64,000 nt of DNA from Trichobilharzia regenti (GCA_944472135.2 OX235263.1:17157517-17221516), one strand, 5' to 3'; positions 7,881 through 19,699 are shown, counted from the first letter of the stretch. Translations and numbers: made by a program. The notes: generated by a model from the letters alone, not told the origin.

Positions 7881-10264
7881 GAATAAATAAATAAAATCAC
7901 AATATTTTCTCACAATGCAAACTAACTCACTCATCAGTGAGTTAGTCAGTTACCTTCTCAATTGTCTTTATAATTTATTGACACAAGCAGTATTGAATTC
8001 AGCATTCCACGACTTCACTTTCTTCCATCTTGATGTCAATAGTGAAGCATGATTGTCGTCTCTTCCCTGATCTTTGTACTCTTCCTCTTTCCGTTTTATT
8101 CAACTGTCTATTGTTTGTATACATCCGAACACACACACACACACTCCCTTGTTGATTGTTGCCTTTCCCTTTCTGACATGTCTGGCTTTCGTCTTCTTCT
8201 TTGTCCTTTCCGACCCACCACCACCCCCGCCCTCCGTCTTTGACTCCTTCTTTTTGAATACACTTTTGACCTATGCGTTAGTTCCACACCCTTTCAGTCG
8301 TCCCATCCCTCGCCCATTTCCACTTCGTTCATTTATTGGTCTGTAATGTTTGTGTAAAGCGAAAACAAGACTATTTTTCACCAGGGCTTTCATCTCACAG
8401 GCAAAACAAAAAAAACCCAGAATAGAACAGAACAGAGCAGAACAAAACTTTCAAATGAGTTGACATACATATAAAAATGTATTTTGTATTCGTTAACACA
8501 AATGTCATTCATTTAATGGACTCATTATTATTAGTAGTAGTAGTGGGGTAGTGTGCTTTAGCTGTGGTTCCATCCCACCAACTATGACATAAACACACAC
8601 AGATATACATGTATACATACACAGTTACACACAAAACTTTTTTTCAAAAAATCCAAGCAAACAAACAAATTCTGTTTTTTTTTCTTTTTCGTTTGTTTTT
8701 ATCAACAACCAGATCCTACTATCATATTTATGTTAGTAGTATATATTTTTGTATTAGTTAGCGTGTAGAATGAACTTTTAATTTATTTACTTCACCCCAC
8801 CCCGCCACTCACCCACACACACACACCACCACGACTTTTTTAAGTAAAGATCAGTTTTTATTATTATTATTTTTTTTCTGTTTGTATTGTGTAATAGCCG
8901 TGGAAGGAATTGTTGCTAACATACACCCACACACAGAGAGAAAGACAGGTGGTTGGTTTGTGTGTATGTGCCTGTGTAAACCTTGAAAGATGATGACGTC
9001 ATACAGACTTTCATTCTCTGCTCTCTATTAATACATGTATATTTTCACTTTCATATATATATATATATATATATATATGTTCACACCCACTGATGGTGGT
9101 TTAAGAAGCCGCCGAATAGACGGAGAGAGCAGCCTACAACAAACAACCTTTGAAGTAGTCTTCATCAACTTTTACCGGCGCGCCTCTATGTTCTTTCGTG
9201 ATATCTTCAAACGAATGAATGGATGGATAGATGGGAAAGGAGAGGATTTGTGTGTACAGTTCTAGTGGTGAATACTGTGTGAAGGAGGCTTGTAACAACA
9301 GCATCCTTCTGACTTTTAAACTGTTTTATTTTTTTAAATGTTTTTTTTCTTTTGTTTGTAAAATAACTTTTCATTTTACGCGGAATACAAAAAAAAATAT
9401 CTCAGAAGAATAAAATTTATTCCCTTATCTCTACAGTTGTTTGTTTTTGTTTTTTAAACTTGTATATTTTTTTGTTCATAATTTTAAACAAAACTGTTCA
9501 ATGTTTCAATAGACAAATAGACAGAGAATAAAGTTTGCCTGCTCAAAAAAACAAGAGCATAGATTTGTGTGTATGCATGTATATATATATACATGTGGTT
9601 ATAGATAAATATTCAAAATTTTAGACTGAATGTTAGACAAAATATGGCGCTTCATACGATGTACTCACAGACACACACACACGTACATACACAAACAATG
9701 ACTCACATACTGTTTTATTTCATGGTATTGTTTGTGGCTTGTCTACTCTTGTTGACACTTTCATTATTGTCTTTCTCTTGACTGTTTGTTAACGTGTGTG
9801 AGGGAGAGAGGCAGTGAGTTGTGCGTAGCAGCGCGCTATTTTGTTTTATTTAGCCTTTTAACTAATAACAACAAGAAAAACAGCAAAAATGAATATGGAC
9901 TAGTAAACTTTCTGTGTCAAAGTTCATTATTTATATATTTTTTTCATTTTATACTCGTGATCTGAGTTATTTGAACACTTCTCGTGTGTTCTGTCTTGTT
10001 TTACCGTTTGCTTGCCTAATTTCTAACTACTTTTTCTTTGGAACTATTTTTGTTAAATCACAGAAAAGTTGGGAAGTGAATATTAATTTCTCATAAAAAT
10101 ACAACACTGACAACTAACTGGATCTCCTTAGTATTTCTGACTATCCGACTAACTGACTGGTTTCAGCATAGAACATAGGGATTCGGAATAACGATAACTG
10201 AGCAGAAATGTGAAGGAGAAAGACGAGTAACATGAAGAAATAGAGCCATTAAGAAGGATTTTAA
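7881..10264. other. microsatellite-rich non-coding DNA after OSBP, perhaps 3' UTR
   Basis: Contains (AC)n near 8130-8145 and 8808-8825, T-runs near 8640-8700 and 8868-8880, (TA)n at 9053-9078, and scattered AATAAA/ATTAAA motifs. Small ORFs (for example 8049-8346 and 9035-9265) are made of these simple repeats. It could hold a long OSBP 3' UTR. Nothing else is recognised. Confidence 0.45.
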
Positions 10265-10615
10265 GCTATATCACCAATTGTTATCTCCAGCCTTCATTCC
10301 CCTTTACCGTTCCGAGAACGCGAATCAAACTGGCAGTCTACACCTCCCTACATGGTTGGCTTAAAACAACGTTTATGGATTTGATTGATTGACCCCATGT
10401 TTTAGTTCGACCACCACTATCTCTTTTCCAACCTGATTCATCCTTTGTCAGCTAACATCACCCGCCGAGGAAGCCGATGGATGTCTAGGCGTGCATAATA
10501 CATGTCTTAACCATCACAATCAATATAACTTCACAACCTCATCAATTGATTTTCCCTCCCTACCTAGCACTCGACTGATAGCTAACCTCAATATTACTGA
10601 CCCTATTATACCACT
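10265..10615 (-). mobile_element. RTE-A retrotransposon 3' part, split by an RTE-B insertion
   Basis: Matches the 3' end of the RTE-A copy at 59913-63662, including complements of the LADIG, RMPSHR and DEVVKL coding remnants. It breaks off at TATTATACCACT (10604-10615), which recurs at 11496-11507, where the element resumes. Confidence 0.75.
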
Positions 10616-11495
10616 GTGAGGAGGATCTGGACTTCGCCGATGATATATGTCTGATTTCCCACAAACTGGAAGATATACAAGTGAAAAGCGACAAGTTCGC
10701 AGAACAAGCTTCAAAGATAGGACTTCAAGTGAACATAGATAAAACAGAGGTGATGAAGATTCTTGGCCAACAGCAACAACAAGAACAGACAACAATCAGC
10801 CAGCATAAATGCAAGGAACCTGAAAGAAACAACCTCCTTTACCTACCCACCTACCTGGGAAGCATCGTTTCAACTACAGGTGGACGGAACTGACGAGTAT
10901 ATCAAAGCAAGAATCGGAAAAACAAGACAAGCTTTCATTACTCTCAAATCTGTGTGAAGGTTAACAGCACTCAGCATCAAAAATAACATCCAGATTTTCA
11001 ACTCCATTGTGAAGTCAGTCAGTGCTACTTACCAAACGGATTAGAGACTTGGCCAGCGAGTCATAAAGAGCATCCCAAACAAAATACAGACCTTCATTAA
11101 CAGTTGTCATCGCTCAATACCACTCAAGATCAGATGGCCGGCCAGCCAGAAGAGATCAGCAATAGGGATCTCTGGCAATGAGCGAACCAACCAGGAACCA
11201 ATTGTGAAACAAATAGGCAGGAAGAAATGGAGATGGATTGGCCATACTCTGAGAAAACAAACCATCAAGTGACATCACTAGACAAGCCATTGCTCGAGTG
11301 GAACCCAAAAGGGAAGTGGCGAGTCTGTCGTCCAAGGGTGACTTGGAGGAGGTGATATGAAGAGGAGTTGAAAGCATGTGGACAGACCTGGAGCGGGGTG
11401 AAAAAGTTGGCAGAAAACAGAAGGCAATGGATGTGCGCAGCTGAAGTTCTATGTTCCTCTAGGAACTAAGGGATACGATAATAATATAATGATAA
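10616..11495 (+). mobile_element. RTE-B non-LTR retrotransposon, 5'-truncated, nested in RTE-A
   Basis: Begins within the RT at DLDFADDICLISHKLED (10627 onward), then KARIGKTRQAFITLKSV, IRWPA, GRKKWRWIGH and a 3' end with TATGTTCCTCTAGGAAC and (ATA)n. The C-terminal RWIGHTLRK-like motif is typical of RTE-like elements. Several stops interrupt the frame (for example near 10957 and 11042). The 12-bp duplication TATTATACCACT flanks it exactly, so this is a normal target-primed insertion that later decayed. Confidence 0.85.
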
Positions 11496-11507
11496 TATTA
11501 TACCACT

Positions 11508-11750
11508 AAACATGGGAGATAGAAAGCAGACACCTATGATCAAAGACAGCTAACTTTTACAAATCTTCGGCATTTGGACGACCTTGTCTCACAGCTAGGC
11601 ATAGTAGAGGACAAAATGAACTTCTGAGCAGTATACACGCCTTTTGGTCGACAGTCGGATATGAGGTTCAGCTAAGCCAGAGATATCGTAAGTTGGCATA
11701 TGCCAAACGAGTCTTCTGAATTCGTGATGAGATTTCGTCAGTGATCAACT
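11508..11750 (-). mobile_element. RTE-A retrotransposon, continuation upstream of the RTE-B insertion
   Basis: Continues the minus-strand RTE-A copy: complements of the FDHRCLRSISR, LLYGCETW and GRVYCSS-like coding region and of ISDEISARIQ near 11710-11745. It is truncated at about 11750. Confidence 0.7.
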
Positions 11751-11759
11751 TTTATAACG

Positions 11760-11960
11760 AATTGACAAAAGTTAAAGTTCACAGGTGTTTGAATTACGGC
11801 CCTGGTTTCGTAACCTGAAAGTTAGTGGTCTGATCTGTGGTGGGCTCATGGATGTGCATTTGTGAAGAGTCGCAAAGCACGACGAAACAACTGTCCAGTG
11901 CCCCCTGGGTGGTTTTCAATGATCTCTCTAATTGATGTTGGTTCTTCACGAAGTCTAAAA
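11760..11960 (+). repeat. SINE family H, partial, with hammerhead relic
   Basis: Shares CGTAACCTGAAAG (drifted head), GAAGAGTCGCAAA, GTCCAGTGCCCCCTGG and the TTTTCAATGATCTCTCTAA tail with the family. The hammerhead block is at 11856-11901. Confidence 0.6.
11856..11901 (+). ncRNA. hammerhead ribozyme relic with intact stem II and GAAA
   Basis: GTGAAGA stands where CTGANGA is expected. Stem II GTCG/CGAC encloses CAAAGCA, followed by GAAAC, AACT and GTC, then CAGTGC. The C-to-G change at the first core position would be expected to inactivate it. Confidence 0.5.
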
Positions 11961-12129
11961 ATCCGAAATCAATCTAAATCTCATAATCTGAAACAGTAGA
12001 AAATTGGACTTTTGCCACTGGCTTGAATCCTACCTCTATCGAGAGTTTTATTTTAAAACTTTGGTTGCTTTTCATGAATTGTTATGAAAAATTTCGAATA
12101 AAAGCAGTCAGAAAAGAGTGACAGCTTTT

Positions 12130-12530
12130 GAACAAACTAAATAGTAGGTATGTCTGTGTCGCCAATCGCTGATATTTCTTGTAACGACAGAAGACAACGG
12201 CCAGGCAATGGATCTTTTTCATTGAGGGAATCAAGAGATATTTATATATTTTCGTTTACATCGTTATTCGTTATTACTAGAAGAGAAACAGCCTCTTCTG
12301 ATGGGTTGTTTTCGGCTGACGGTTATTCTGTTATCTCTTTGTGACCGTTTTTGAAGGTCAGGCCATATACCTGCGAATCGTAGCCACCCACGCATAGTCT
12401 ACTGTGATTGGTTGTTGGGTTAGTCTTTGTTTTTGCTTTTTCTCATGACCAAGATATGGGACATAAACACTGACGTAAATTGCTGTCTGCCAGTTTTGGC
12501 TAGCAGACAGCTCTCACCACAGCTTAACGT
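12130..12530 (-). repeat. dispersed repeat family D, copy 2
   Basis: Reverse-strand copy: GAGAGCTGTCTGCTAGCC, CAGCAATTTACGTCAGTG, CAACCAATCACAGTAGAC, AAGAGGCTGTTTCTC and TAAATATCTCTTGATT occur in the same order as in copy 1. The 64-residue ORF at 12150-12344 is antisense to the repeat and not conserved. Confidence 0.7.
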
Positions 12531-12559
12531 TTTTTCTGTCTGATACTTCCAGGAGGACA

Positions 12560-13394
12560 TCATCAATAGAAAGATAAAACGAAAAGATACATTTCATGAA
12601 TAAATGTGATGGAGATTTAGTTTTGACCACACTTTAAGTGGTATAACGGACTGCTACTGATTAATGGTTGGTGTTGTTATTGTCTAACTTGACTTGAATA
12701 TACCTCGGGACCTGATGCTATAACTAAGTTACTTCTTGGAAGTATCCCCTCGCCCAGCTGAGATGGGCACAAATTTCAGATTTAACTGTGACAACAATGA
12801 CAACGTTTTATTATTTGAAATACGTAGATGGTATATAAATGATTTATAAAACCTCAGAAACTGAAGCCATAGACTAACAAACGAATCTAATTGGTTGTAT
12901 AACATTGCAAACCTTCGGAAATAAACCATTCAAAAACTTCCCTAATTAGTAATTTAAAAATCCCTATAGTGTAATCAGAACAAGATGATTTTGAGAGAAT
13001 AATTGTTTTAATAAACTCTTCCTCATGTTCTACTACAGTTATAAATCCATAAATATTATAATATAAATGGCTATTAGAAGCGCGTGAAAATTATATTTGA
13101 GTATATGCGTATTGGGTAACATGTATAACATGGAATGATAGTTCGTTATTTATTATTGTCAAATGAAACTATATAAAAAAGTGCAGTCATTCAGAATATT
13201 CGCAGTTAAAGTGTGAATAGACAAAAGGGTGACATACTAATGTTTTATTGCCAAAAGAATTTAAGTTTCATTTGGGGGTGGGGGTGAGTTATATTCAGTG
13301 GTGTGCGAGGAAAATGCTTACCACAAAATCGGGCAGTAATTTTGCCCGAAATATTACCGGAAGCAAATAAACGTACGCCAAGGTAAGCAAATAT
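12560..13394. other. AT-rich stretch, nothing recognised
   Basis: No supported gene or repeat was seen. A G-run GGGGGTGGGGGTG lies near 13274-13287. Confidence 0.4.
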
Positions 13395-13690
13395 TGACAT
13401 TCGTCGGCCGTACGCACCCACCACCAAAGTCCGAACCCAGCATCTTCCAGTTACAAGGCAAGCTCGTATACCGTCCAGCCAGTGGGATCCGACTACTGAT
13501 AAACCTTTTCAGAAGCATACGCTACAAGTATACGAAATCTAGGTACAGCAGCGTATCTTCCTAATCGCCTACTCCTCAGGATACTTTGTTGACTATGGCT
13601 AGGGCATGAATTCTAAATTCTGCCAATTCGTTATTTTAGAGCGATCACCGACCAATGTTGTCGGTGGTAAATCCATCCTCATACTTGACT
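13395..13690 (-). repeat. SINE family H, interrupted copy
   Basis: Minus-strand head with the complement of GTACGCACCCACCACCAAAG, a B-box-like TCCGAACCC, TTACAAGGCAAGCTCGTA and CCAGTGGGATCCGA. About 100 bp (roughly 13500-13600) absent from other copies separates this from GAATTC..AATTCTGCCAATTCG. The hammerhead part is not recognisable. Confidence 0.55.
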
Positions 13691-13699
13691 GAAAAGATG

Positions 13700-14048
13700 T
13701 GGTGAACTCAATGAAGATAGAGAATGTGCTCATTTATACACACCTGTAATTCGTTCTAATCCTGTGGGTAATTTTGTTACCACGCCTCTTCGTAAACCAA
13801 AAACAGTTGAAAATAATTGTCACCTTTCATTCGCCCTCGTAATTATGTGGAACGAAATAAGACTTGTATCATGTAAAATTATGTATTTTTTATTATGTAT
13901 TATTTGAAAATGAAATTACCGAAAAGATATCTTTGCTGTACTTTGTGTTCCCTTCTTTCTAACGTACTTATGGGTGTTTTTCACGATCTGAGAAATTGTG
14001 AACTGTAATAAAACACTAGGGATATAATAAGCTTAGTGCAAATTATAA
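13700..14048. other. non-coding stretch, nothing recognised
   Basis: AT-rich sequence before the SINE at 14049. No conserved ORF or repeat was seen. Confidence 0.4.
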
Positions 14049-14079
14049 AATGCGTCGGTGGCATAGCGGTTAGGACGCT
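14049..14079 (+). repeat. SINE T1, first fragment of a copy split twice by BEL-family insertions
   Basis: TGCGTCGGTGGCATAGCGG and TTAGGACGCT are the first 31 bases of the T1 tRNA-like head. The head resumes at 14453 (ACCGGCCATGCACATGG, GGTTCGATCCC) and the body at 20946-21105. Confidence 0.8.
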
Positions 14080-14447
14080 TGTCAGTCAAGTCTCATATAC
14101 CGTCAATGCCCAGCTCTTGCTACGCTGGCCTCGCGCTGTCCCTCGAAGATTTTTAGAAGCGCTTAGTATTCACCGACACGACAATCAAAACACTATTCGG
14201 CGACTCAAGAATCCTTTATTCTAACGCCAACATATAACCAACAATACTGTTATTACAGAGGAAGTTCTAAGAACAAATGTTACAACAATAATCCACGATA
14301 TTACTTCTGATAGTTTCTTAATCTTCCTTCTGAACAGCGATCGATGAGACGATGACTGATGGATTGATGACTCCGCAAAAAATATGGGGAAGTTGGGTTT
14401 GAGCAAACAACCATGAATTGATCGTTCGGTCTTCGACTACACTGACA
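14080..14447 (-). mobile_element. solo LTR of the BEL family, minus strand
   Basis: A 368-bp segment that begins TGTCAGTCAAG and ends CACTGACA. It is the drifted reverse complement of the 361-bp LTRs at 14502 and 20585: CCCAGCT.TTGCTACGC, CTGAACAGCGA, GATGAGACGATGACTG, GGGGAAGTTG and GAGCAAACAACCA are shared. ACGCT (14075-14079) and ATGCT (14448-14452) form a 5-bp duplication with one mismatch, as expected for integrase-mediated insertion. The internal part was presumably lost by LTR recombination. Confidence 0.8.
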
Positions 14448-14452
14448 ATGCT

Positions 14453-14501
14453 CACCGGCCATGCACATGGTATGGGGTTCGATCCCTGTCTGCAAAGGTC
14501 T
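14453..14501 (+). repeat. SINE T1, second fragment
   Basis: ACCGGCCATGCACATGG, TATGGGGTTCGATCCC: the B-box half of the T1 head, lying between the solo LTR and the full BEL element. Confidence 0.75.
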
Positions 14502-14862
14502 TGTCAATGGAGTTGAAGATTGAACGATCAATTCTTGGTTGTTTGCTCAAAATCAACTTCCCCAATTTTCGCGGACGAATCAATACGACAGTCATCGTCT
14601 CATCGGTCGCTGTTCAGAAAGAAGTCAGCAGTAAACCATCAGAAGTAATATTGTGATTTATTATTGTAATATTTGTTCACAGACCTTAGTTCAAATATTA
14701 TTTTTATATGTTGGTGTAACAATAAAGAATTCTCAAGCGGCCAATCGGTCTTTTGGTTTTTTCGTCCGTTATAACTAAGCGTTTCTGAAAAACCGCAAGG
14801 AACAGCGTGGGCCCGAGCGTAGCAATAGCTGGGCATTAACGGTTTAGGAGACGTGACTGACA
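14502..14862 (+). repeat. BEL element 5' LTR
   Basis: Starts TGTCAATGGAG and ends GTGACTGACA. By eye it differs from the 3' LTR at only two positions (TGTCA/TGTCG and GTGAC/GTGGC). AATAAAG near 14725-14732 could be its poly(A) signal. Confidence 0.9.
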
Positions 14863-15006
14863 GTTTCTGATGGTAGAAACAGATCTGGCGGATTCAAACA
14901 GTTGGTGAAAGTTTGGATAGTCGGCGTTCATTTTTCCTGGTGCCGGTCAAGTCCTCTTTGAACAAGCAATATCTGGAACTTTTTTGGAATTGGGTCAAGT
15001 TCAACA
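14863..15006 (+). other. BEL element 5' leader with possible primer-binding region
   Basis: Non-coding leader between LTR and gag. TGGCGGATTCAAACAG near 14886-14901 is a candidate primer-binding stretch, though it is 23 nt from the LTR end, farther than usual. Confidence 0.4.
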
Positions 15007-15936
15007 ATGCCTGGGTCAAAGAAGGGACAGAGTGTTTTGGATGCAAACAGGAAAGTAAGTCATGGTGACTTGTCTATTAATTGTAACGATGTGTCCGATG
15101 TTAAGCATGATATGGTTGATGTTACTGTTTCGCCGTTCAGGGATAATAGGAACATCAAACTCCCTAAGTTTGAACCACGGTGTTTCGATGGAAACCCGGC
15201 TGATTATTTACAATTTGTAAAGGAGTTTGAGATCACGTTGAGTAGTTTTCTATTAAGTGATGAATTGAAATTGATGTATTTGATGAGGTATTGCACTGGA
15301 GACGCTTCAAGAGCTATACAGTGCTGTAAGCTCATGCCCCTTAATGAGGGCTACTACGAGGCTATGAGCATATTACGTCAAAGGTTTGGAAGACCTTCGA
15401 TGATTGTAAGGAACGTAAACGAAGCTGTCAAAGGTAATGGAAGTCAACTACAAGATGACTCCAAGGCACTCACTGAGTTTTTAGATAATCTTATGACTTA
15501 TAAGAATACCTTGATTTCTATGAATTGCATGAGTGACCTCTACTCCAGCTCAGTCCTAGAGGTAATTGCGAGACGCCTACCTACTCGGCTGCAAAGGAAA
15601 TGGGTAACAATAAGCTCTCGTATAGAGGAGGAGGGTATCGAGCCAAGGTTTGATGATATTCTTAGACTGGTGAAGGACAGTGTCAACCAGGCGATGGGCG
15701 AATTCGCCAGCATTTTGCATTCTAAGGTAGAACCTAAGGAGCCAGTGAATATAAGGAAGGCATTTGTGGTGAAGTCTCAAGACACAACGAGAAAGGATGA
15801 GTGTACTGTTTGCCATAACATGCATCAATTGAGTGATTGTAATCGCTTTATCGCTATGTCACCCGTAGAAAGGTTAAAAATGGCAAAGCAGAAGCGGCTG
15901 TGTTACATTACATTACGTTACATTGATAGATGCTGA
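15007..15936 (+). CDS. BEL gag-like protein, 3'-truncated by internal deletion
   Basis: 309-residue ORF. The LPKFEPRCFDGNPADYLQFV segment (residues 52-71) followed by a helical region matches the capsid-type region of BEL/Pao Gag, where P.F.G....F..F..F is typical. Near the end CTVCHNMHQLSDC forms a CX2CX3HX4C knuckle (residues 264-276), then KQKRLCY. Related elements continue with a second knuckle block and the protease. Here the ORF instead runs into CYITLRYIDRC and stops. TTACATTACATTACGTTACATTGAT at the break, with its short direct repeats, suggests a deletion. Gag would package the RNA in virus-like particles. Confidence 0.8.
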   Translation: MPGSKKGQSVLDANRKVSHGDLSINCNDVSDVKHDMVDVTVSPFRDNRNIKLPKFEPRCFDGNPADYLQFVKEFEITLSSFLLSDELKLMYLMRYCTGDASRAIQCCKLMPLNEGYYEAMSILRQRFGRPSMIVRNVNEAVKGNGSQLQDDSKALTEFLDNLMTYKNTLISMNCMSDLYSSSVLEVIARRLPTRLQRKWVTISSRIEEEGIEPRFDDILRLVKDSVNQAMGEFASILHSKVEPKEPVNIRKAFVVKSQDTTRKDECTVCHNMHQLSDCNRFIAMSPVERLKMAKQKRLCYITLRYIDRC

Positions 15937-18793
15937 ACTGGCTGGTTGCTTGGGTATTAAAGGCCCAAAGCAACCCTTGGTTGTAAATACTTTCAATTCT
16001 GCGAAAACAGTAGTATGTGAGCGAGTGTCATTTCAGTTAGAATCCTTGGCTACTGGGGAGACCGTGGAAGTGGATACTGCTTACACTACCTCCAGTATGA
16101 AACTTGGCGAAGCTATAGTACCTAGTCGTGAAACGGTTGTCGGTAAGCCATACCTGTGTGACATACCTCTTCCAACATTGCAAGATGGAAGAGTGAGAGT
16201 ACTCATTGGATGTAGTGTGCCAGAAGCTCACAAGGTATTAGAAGAGAGATTTGGAGGTAGAGATGATCTGTTTGCGACGAAAACACCACTGGGATGGACA
16301 GTGAGAGGACCTATACCCATAGTCCACATATCATCATTAGTTACAAACGATGGGGACAAACTAGAAACTATGATTAAAAATATGTATGACAAGGAGTTTT
16401 GTGACTGCGGTGTCCCAGGGAAGGGTCGTTCTGTAGAAGACTTAAAAGCAGTTAAAATAGCCGAGGACTCTTGTAAATACGAAAACGGGCGTTTCAGCGT
16501 TGGCCTACCATGGAGATTCAAAGATAGACAGTTGGTTTGTAATAGGAAAGTTGCTCTTAAGAGACTAATGGGTTTACAGAAGAAATTTCTGTCAGATGCA
16601 GAACTCTGGTCCAAATATAAGGAAGTCGTCGATAAACATATAATGAAGGGTTACGTTGAAAGACTAGTTGATCAGAGTGAGCCAGGGAAGTGGTATTTGC
16701 CCCATCATCCCGTCTTTAACCCGAGGAAGCCAGGTAAACTCCGTGTGGTGTTTGATTGTTCTGCGAAACATGAAGGAGTCTCTTTAAATGATAATCTGTA
16801 TAGTGGCCCAGATTGCGTGAGCTCATTAGTGGGACTGCTATTGAGATTCAGAAAGTTTACAGTTGCTGTCGCGGCGGATATTGAGGAAATGTTCCTACAG
16901 GTGAAGGTGCCAGAGAGTGACAGAGATCACTTGAGGTTTTTGTGGTTTGATGACGGTCCTTGTGGTAAGGTGTCAGAATATAGGATGACAGTGCATCCAT
17001 TTGGTGCCACGTCCTCCCCGTTTTGTGCTAATTTTGCTCTACGAAAGGCAGTGTCCACATTTGGTTCTAATGATTTGCTGGACGTCATAGATTGTTGCTT
17101 CTACGTGGATGATTGTTTAGCCTCCTTCGATGATGATAAGTCTGCAGTTAGATTTGCAACAAGCATCACTGAAGTGTTAGCTAAGGCCGGCTTTCGTCTA
17201 ACTAAGTGGGTCTCGAACAGCCTAGACGTTTTGAAGCATATAGATCCAGAAGACAGAGCACCTACCGTACGAGATTTGCCTGTTGATACTCTACCAGTTG
17301 AACGCACATTAGGTATGCGATGGGATGTGAACTCTGATACCTTTGGATTTAGTGTTGGTGATATTGATAAGCCAGTTACTCGGAGAGGTGTGCTCTCTGT
17401 GTTGTCGTCCGTGTTTGACCCACTTGGATTAGTAGCACCTTATCTACTTCCGGCTAGGAGGTTATTTCAAGAGACATGCAGGAAAGGGTTACAGTGGGAT
17501 GAACCATTAAGTGAGAGGCAGAGAGAAGAGTGGAAGGGGTGGGTTAACAGTTTAAGAATGCTGAATCTACATTCCGTCTCACGTCCACTTAAGCCGTCGA
17601 GAAATCATGATATAATTGACTTCCATGTTTTTTCTGATGCCTCTGAGGTTGGATTTGGTGCAGCCGTATACATCAGAACCACCTTAAGGAATGATATAGA
17701 TGTTAGCCTGGTGATGGGTAAATCTAGAGTTGCACCTCTAAAGACGGTTTCGATTCCGAGATTAGAACTTAATGCCGCCTTACTAGCTGCGCAGTTATTC
17801 ACAACAGTGTGTAAAGAGTTGGATTACCCCAAGCATCCCGTAACGTTTTGGACTGATTCGATGTCTGTGATATATTATATACGCAACGAGTCAGCAAGAT
17901 ATGCATGTTTTGTAGCTAACAGAGTATCTCAAATTCGTGAACTAACAACTGTTGAGCAGTGGAGGTACGTACCGTCTGGAAAAAATCCAGCTGATCTAGC
18001 ATCGCGAGGAGTTATTGATATGAATGTGGTTAAAAATAAGTGGTGGAAAGGTCCAGAGTTCTTGCTAAGGGCTGATAGTATGTGGCCTCGTAGAGAAGAT
18101 GAACCACCGATAAACGAGTGTGCCTTGGAGTTGAAGACAAGTGTCAGTTTAACATCTACTCAAGAAAGACATTCAGGTTTACATCCACTTTTTAAATATT
18201 ATTCTTCTTGGTACAAACTACTGAAAGCTGTTGCGTGGTTGACACGATATGTTACGTATTTAAAGGTCATGCATCTTGCGGGATACGAAAATATGAATGT
18301 GGGGCCTTTGAGAGTCGAAGATATTAGAAATGCAGAGTTAGCGATTTTGAGGGCTGCTCAGTGGGAAGCGTGGGGTGAGATTGCCAAGGAGGATAGTCCC
18401 GATTTCGCAGATTTCAAGGTGCGGTTAGATAGATTATCTCCGATAGTTTCCGAAGGGATCGCTAGAGTTGGTGGACGTCTACAAATGTTAGAATCGTCAT
18501 ATGAGACCCGTCATCCGGCTTTATTACCTTGCTACCATCCAGTCACTGATCTCATTATAAGACACTACCATGTTCTTGAAGGTCATTTGGGTACTTCGCA
18601 AGTACTATCAAGTATTCGATGTAAGTTCTGGATAGTGAAGGGAGGTACTGCTGTCCGTAAAATAATTGATAAGTGCATGGAATGTAAACTCCGAAATGCT
18701 CGTCCAGTACAGCAGATGATGGCACCACTCCCAGCGTGGCAAGCTTCTGAAGGGAATTATCCATTTGAGTACGTTGGGGTGGACCTTTTGTAG
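15923..18793 (+). pseudogene. BEL pol-like polyprotein: protease remnant, RT, RNase H, integrase N-terminus
   Basis: 956 residues, opening at IDAELAGCLGIKG, the segment that normally follows the protease active site; the D-T/S-G catalytic triad is missing. The RT covers about residues 190-520, with LRVVFDCSAKHEG, VAADIEEMFLQV and YVDDCLASF (YVDD codons 17102-17113). RNase H follows, with FSDASEVGFG, PRLELNAALLAAQL and WTDSMSVIYYI supplying acidic residues. The end carries the H2C2 integrase finger (HYHVLEGHLG ... CMECKL). The ORF stops at GVDLL: a small deletion near 18785 throws it out of frame, and the expected continuation (PFVVKRGRT) begins in the next frame. It would polymerise and process element cDNA in particles if intact. 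Confidence 0.9.
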
Positions 18794-19699
18794 TGAAGAG
18801 AGGCAGAACCCTATGTAAAAGATATGGCTGTTTATTCACCTGTTTGAAAATGAGAGCTGTGCATATTGAGATGGTTCATACGCTAACTACTGATTCATTC
18901 GTGCTAGCATTACATAGATTTATAAATCGCCGGGGTGTACCGAAGATGATGTTCAGCGACAGAGGGACTAATTTTGTTGGCTGTCACGCCGAGCTTAAAG
19001 AGTACTTCGAAGGTCCCAAACGAGAGTTCAGGAAGAGTTACTGAAAAGGAACATCGAGTGGCACTTCAACCACCCACATGCCAGCCATAGAGGTGGGCTA
19101 TGGGAAAGACTTATAGGAATTATCAAGCGTATTTTAAGCTCCATAATTAAAAACCAGAGTTTGAATGACGAAACGCTGGAGACATTTTTTGTGAAGCTGA
19201 ACGAATATTAAATGACCGGCCGTTATCACCTGTGAGGGACGACGTCAAGGATTTTGATGTGTTAACCCCAAATAAATTATTGTTATTGAGAGGCAACCCT
19301 GGCATAGAGGACTCAAGCGGGGAAGGAATACCTACGATTAAAAGATGGAAACAAGCCAGGCACATGAAAGATATATTTTGGAAAAGATGGTTAAAGGAGT
19401 ATGTTCTAACACTGCAAACCAGAGACAAGTGGAAAAAGTTGTGCCGAAACTTAAAGGTTGGTGACATAGTATTAGTAGCAGATAAATGTGCCACAGGTAG
19501 GTGGCCTTTGGGAGTGGTAGTAAGGCTAATCTGTAGTGGTGATGGATTGGTGAGGACGGTTGAGGTGAGAACAAGTTGTGGAATGTTGGTGCGAGATATT
19601 AGAAAACTGTGTCTACTGGAAGGTGCTGAGAGTAGAGAGTCGGAGGATGAAACACTAGATGATTTTCCAACAATTCTTCAAAGGGTAGAGCATCAATGA
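18780..19699 (+). pseudogene. BEL integrase core and C-terminal domain, frameshifted
   Basis: 18793-19044 reads MRAVHIEMVHTLTTDSFVLA and FSDRGTNFVGCHAELKE, giving the second catalytic Asp. After a frame change near 19025 comes NIEWHFNHPHASHRGGLWER, giving the catalytic Glu. Another shift near 19185, in a run of T, leads to the frame 19232-19699 with LQTRDKWKKLCRNLKVGDIV, the domain found after the integrase in BEL/Pao elements, ending at TGA 19697-19699. The D,D(35)E pieces are all present but spread over three frames, so no functional integrase can be made from this copy. Confidence 0.85.

Noticed and set aside
8049..8346. Overlapping ORFs of 64 and 90 codons on the plus strand
   Set aside because: They are built from T/C-rich and (AC)n simple sequence and show no domain; two frames are open at once because of base composition.
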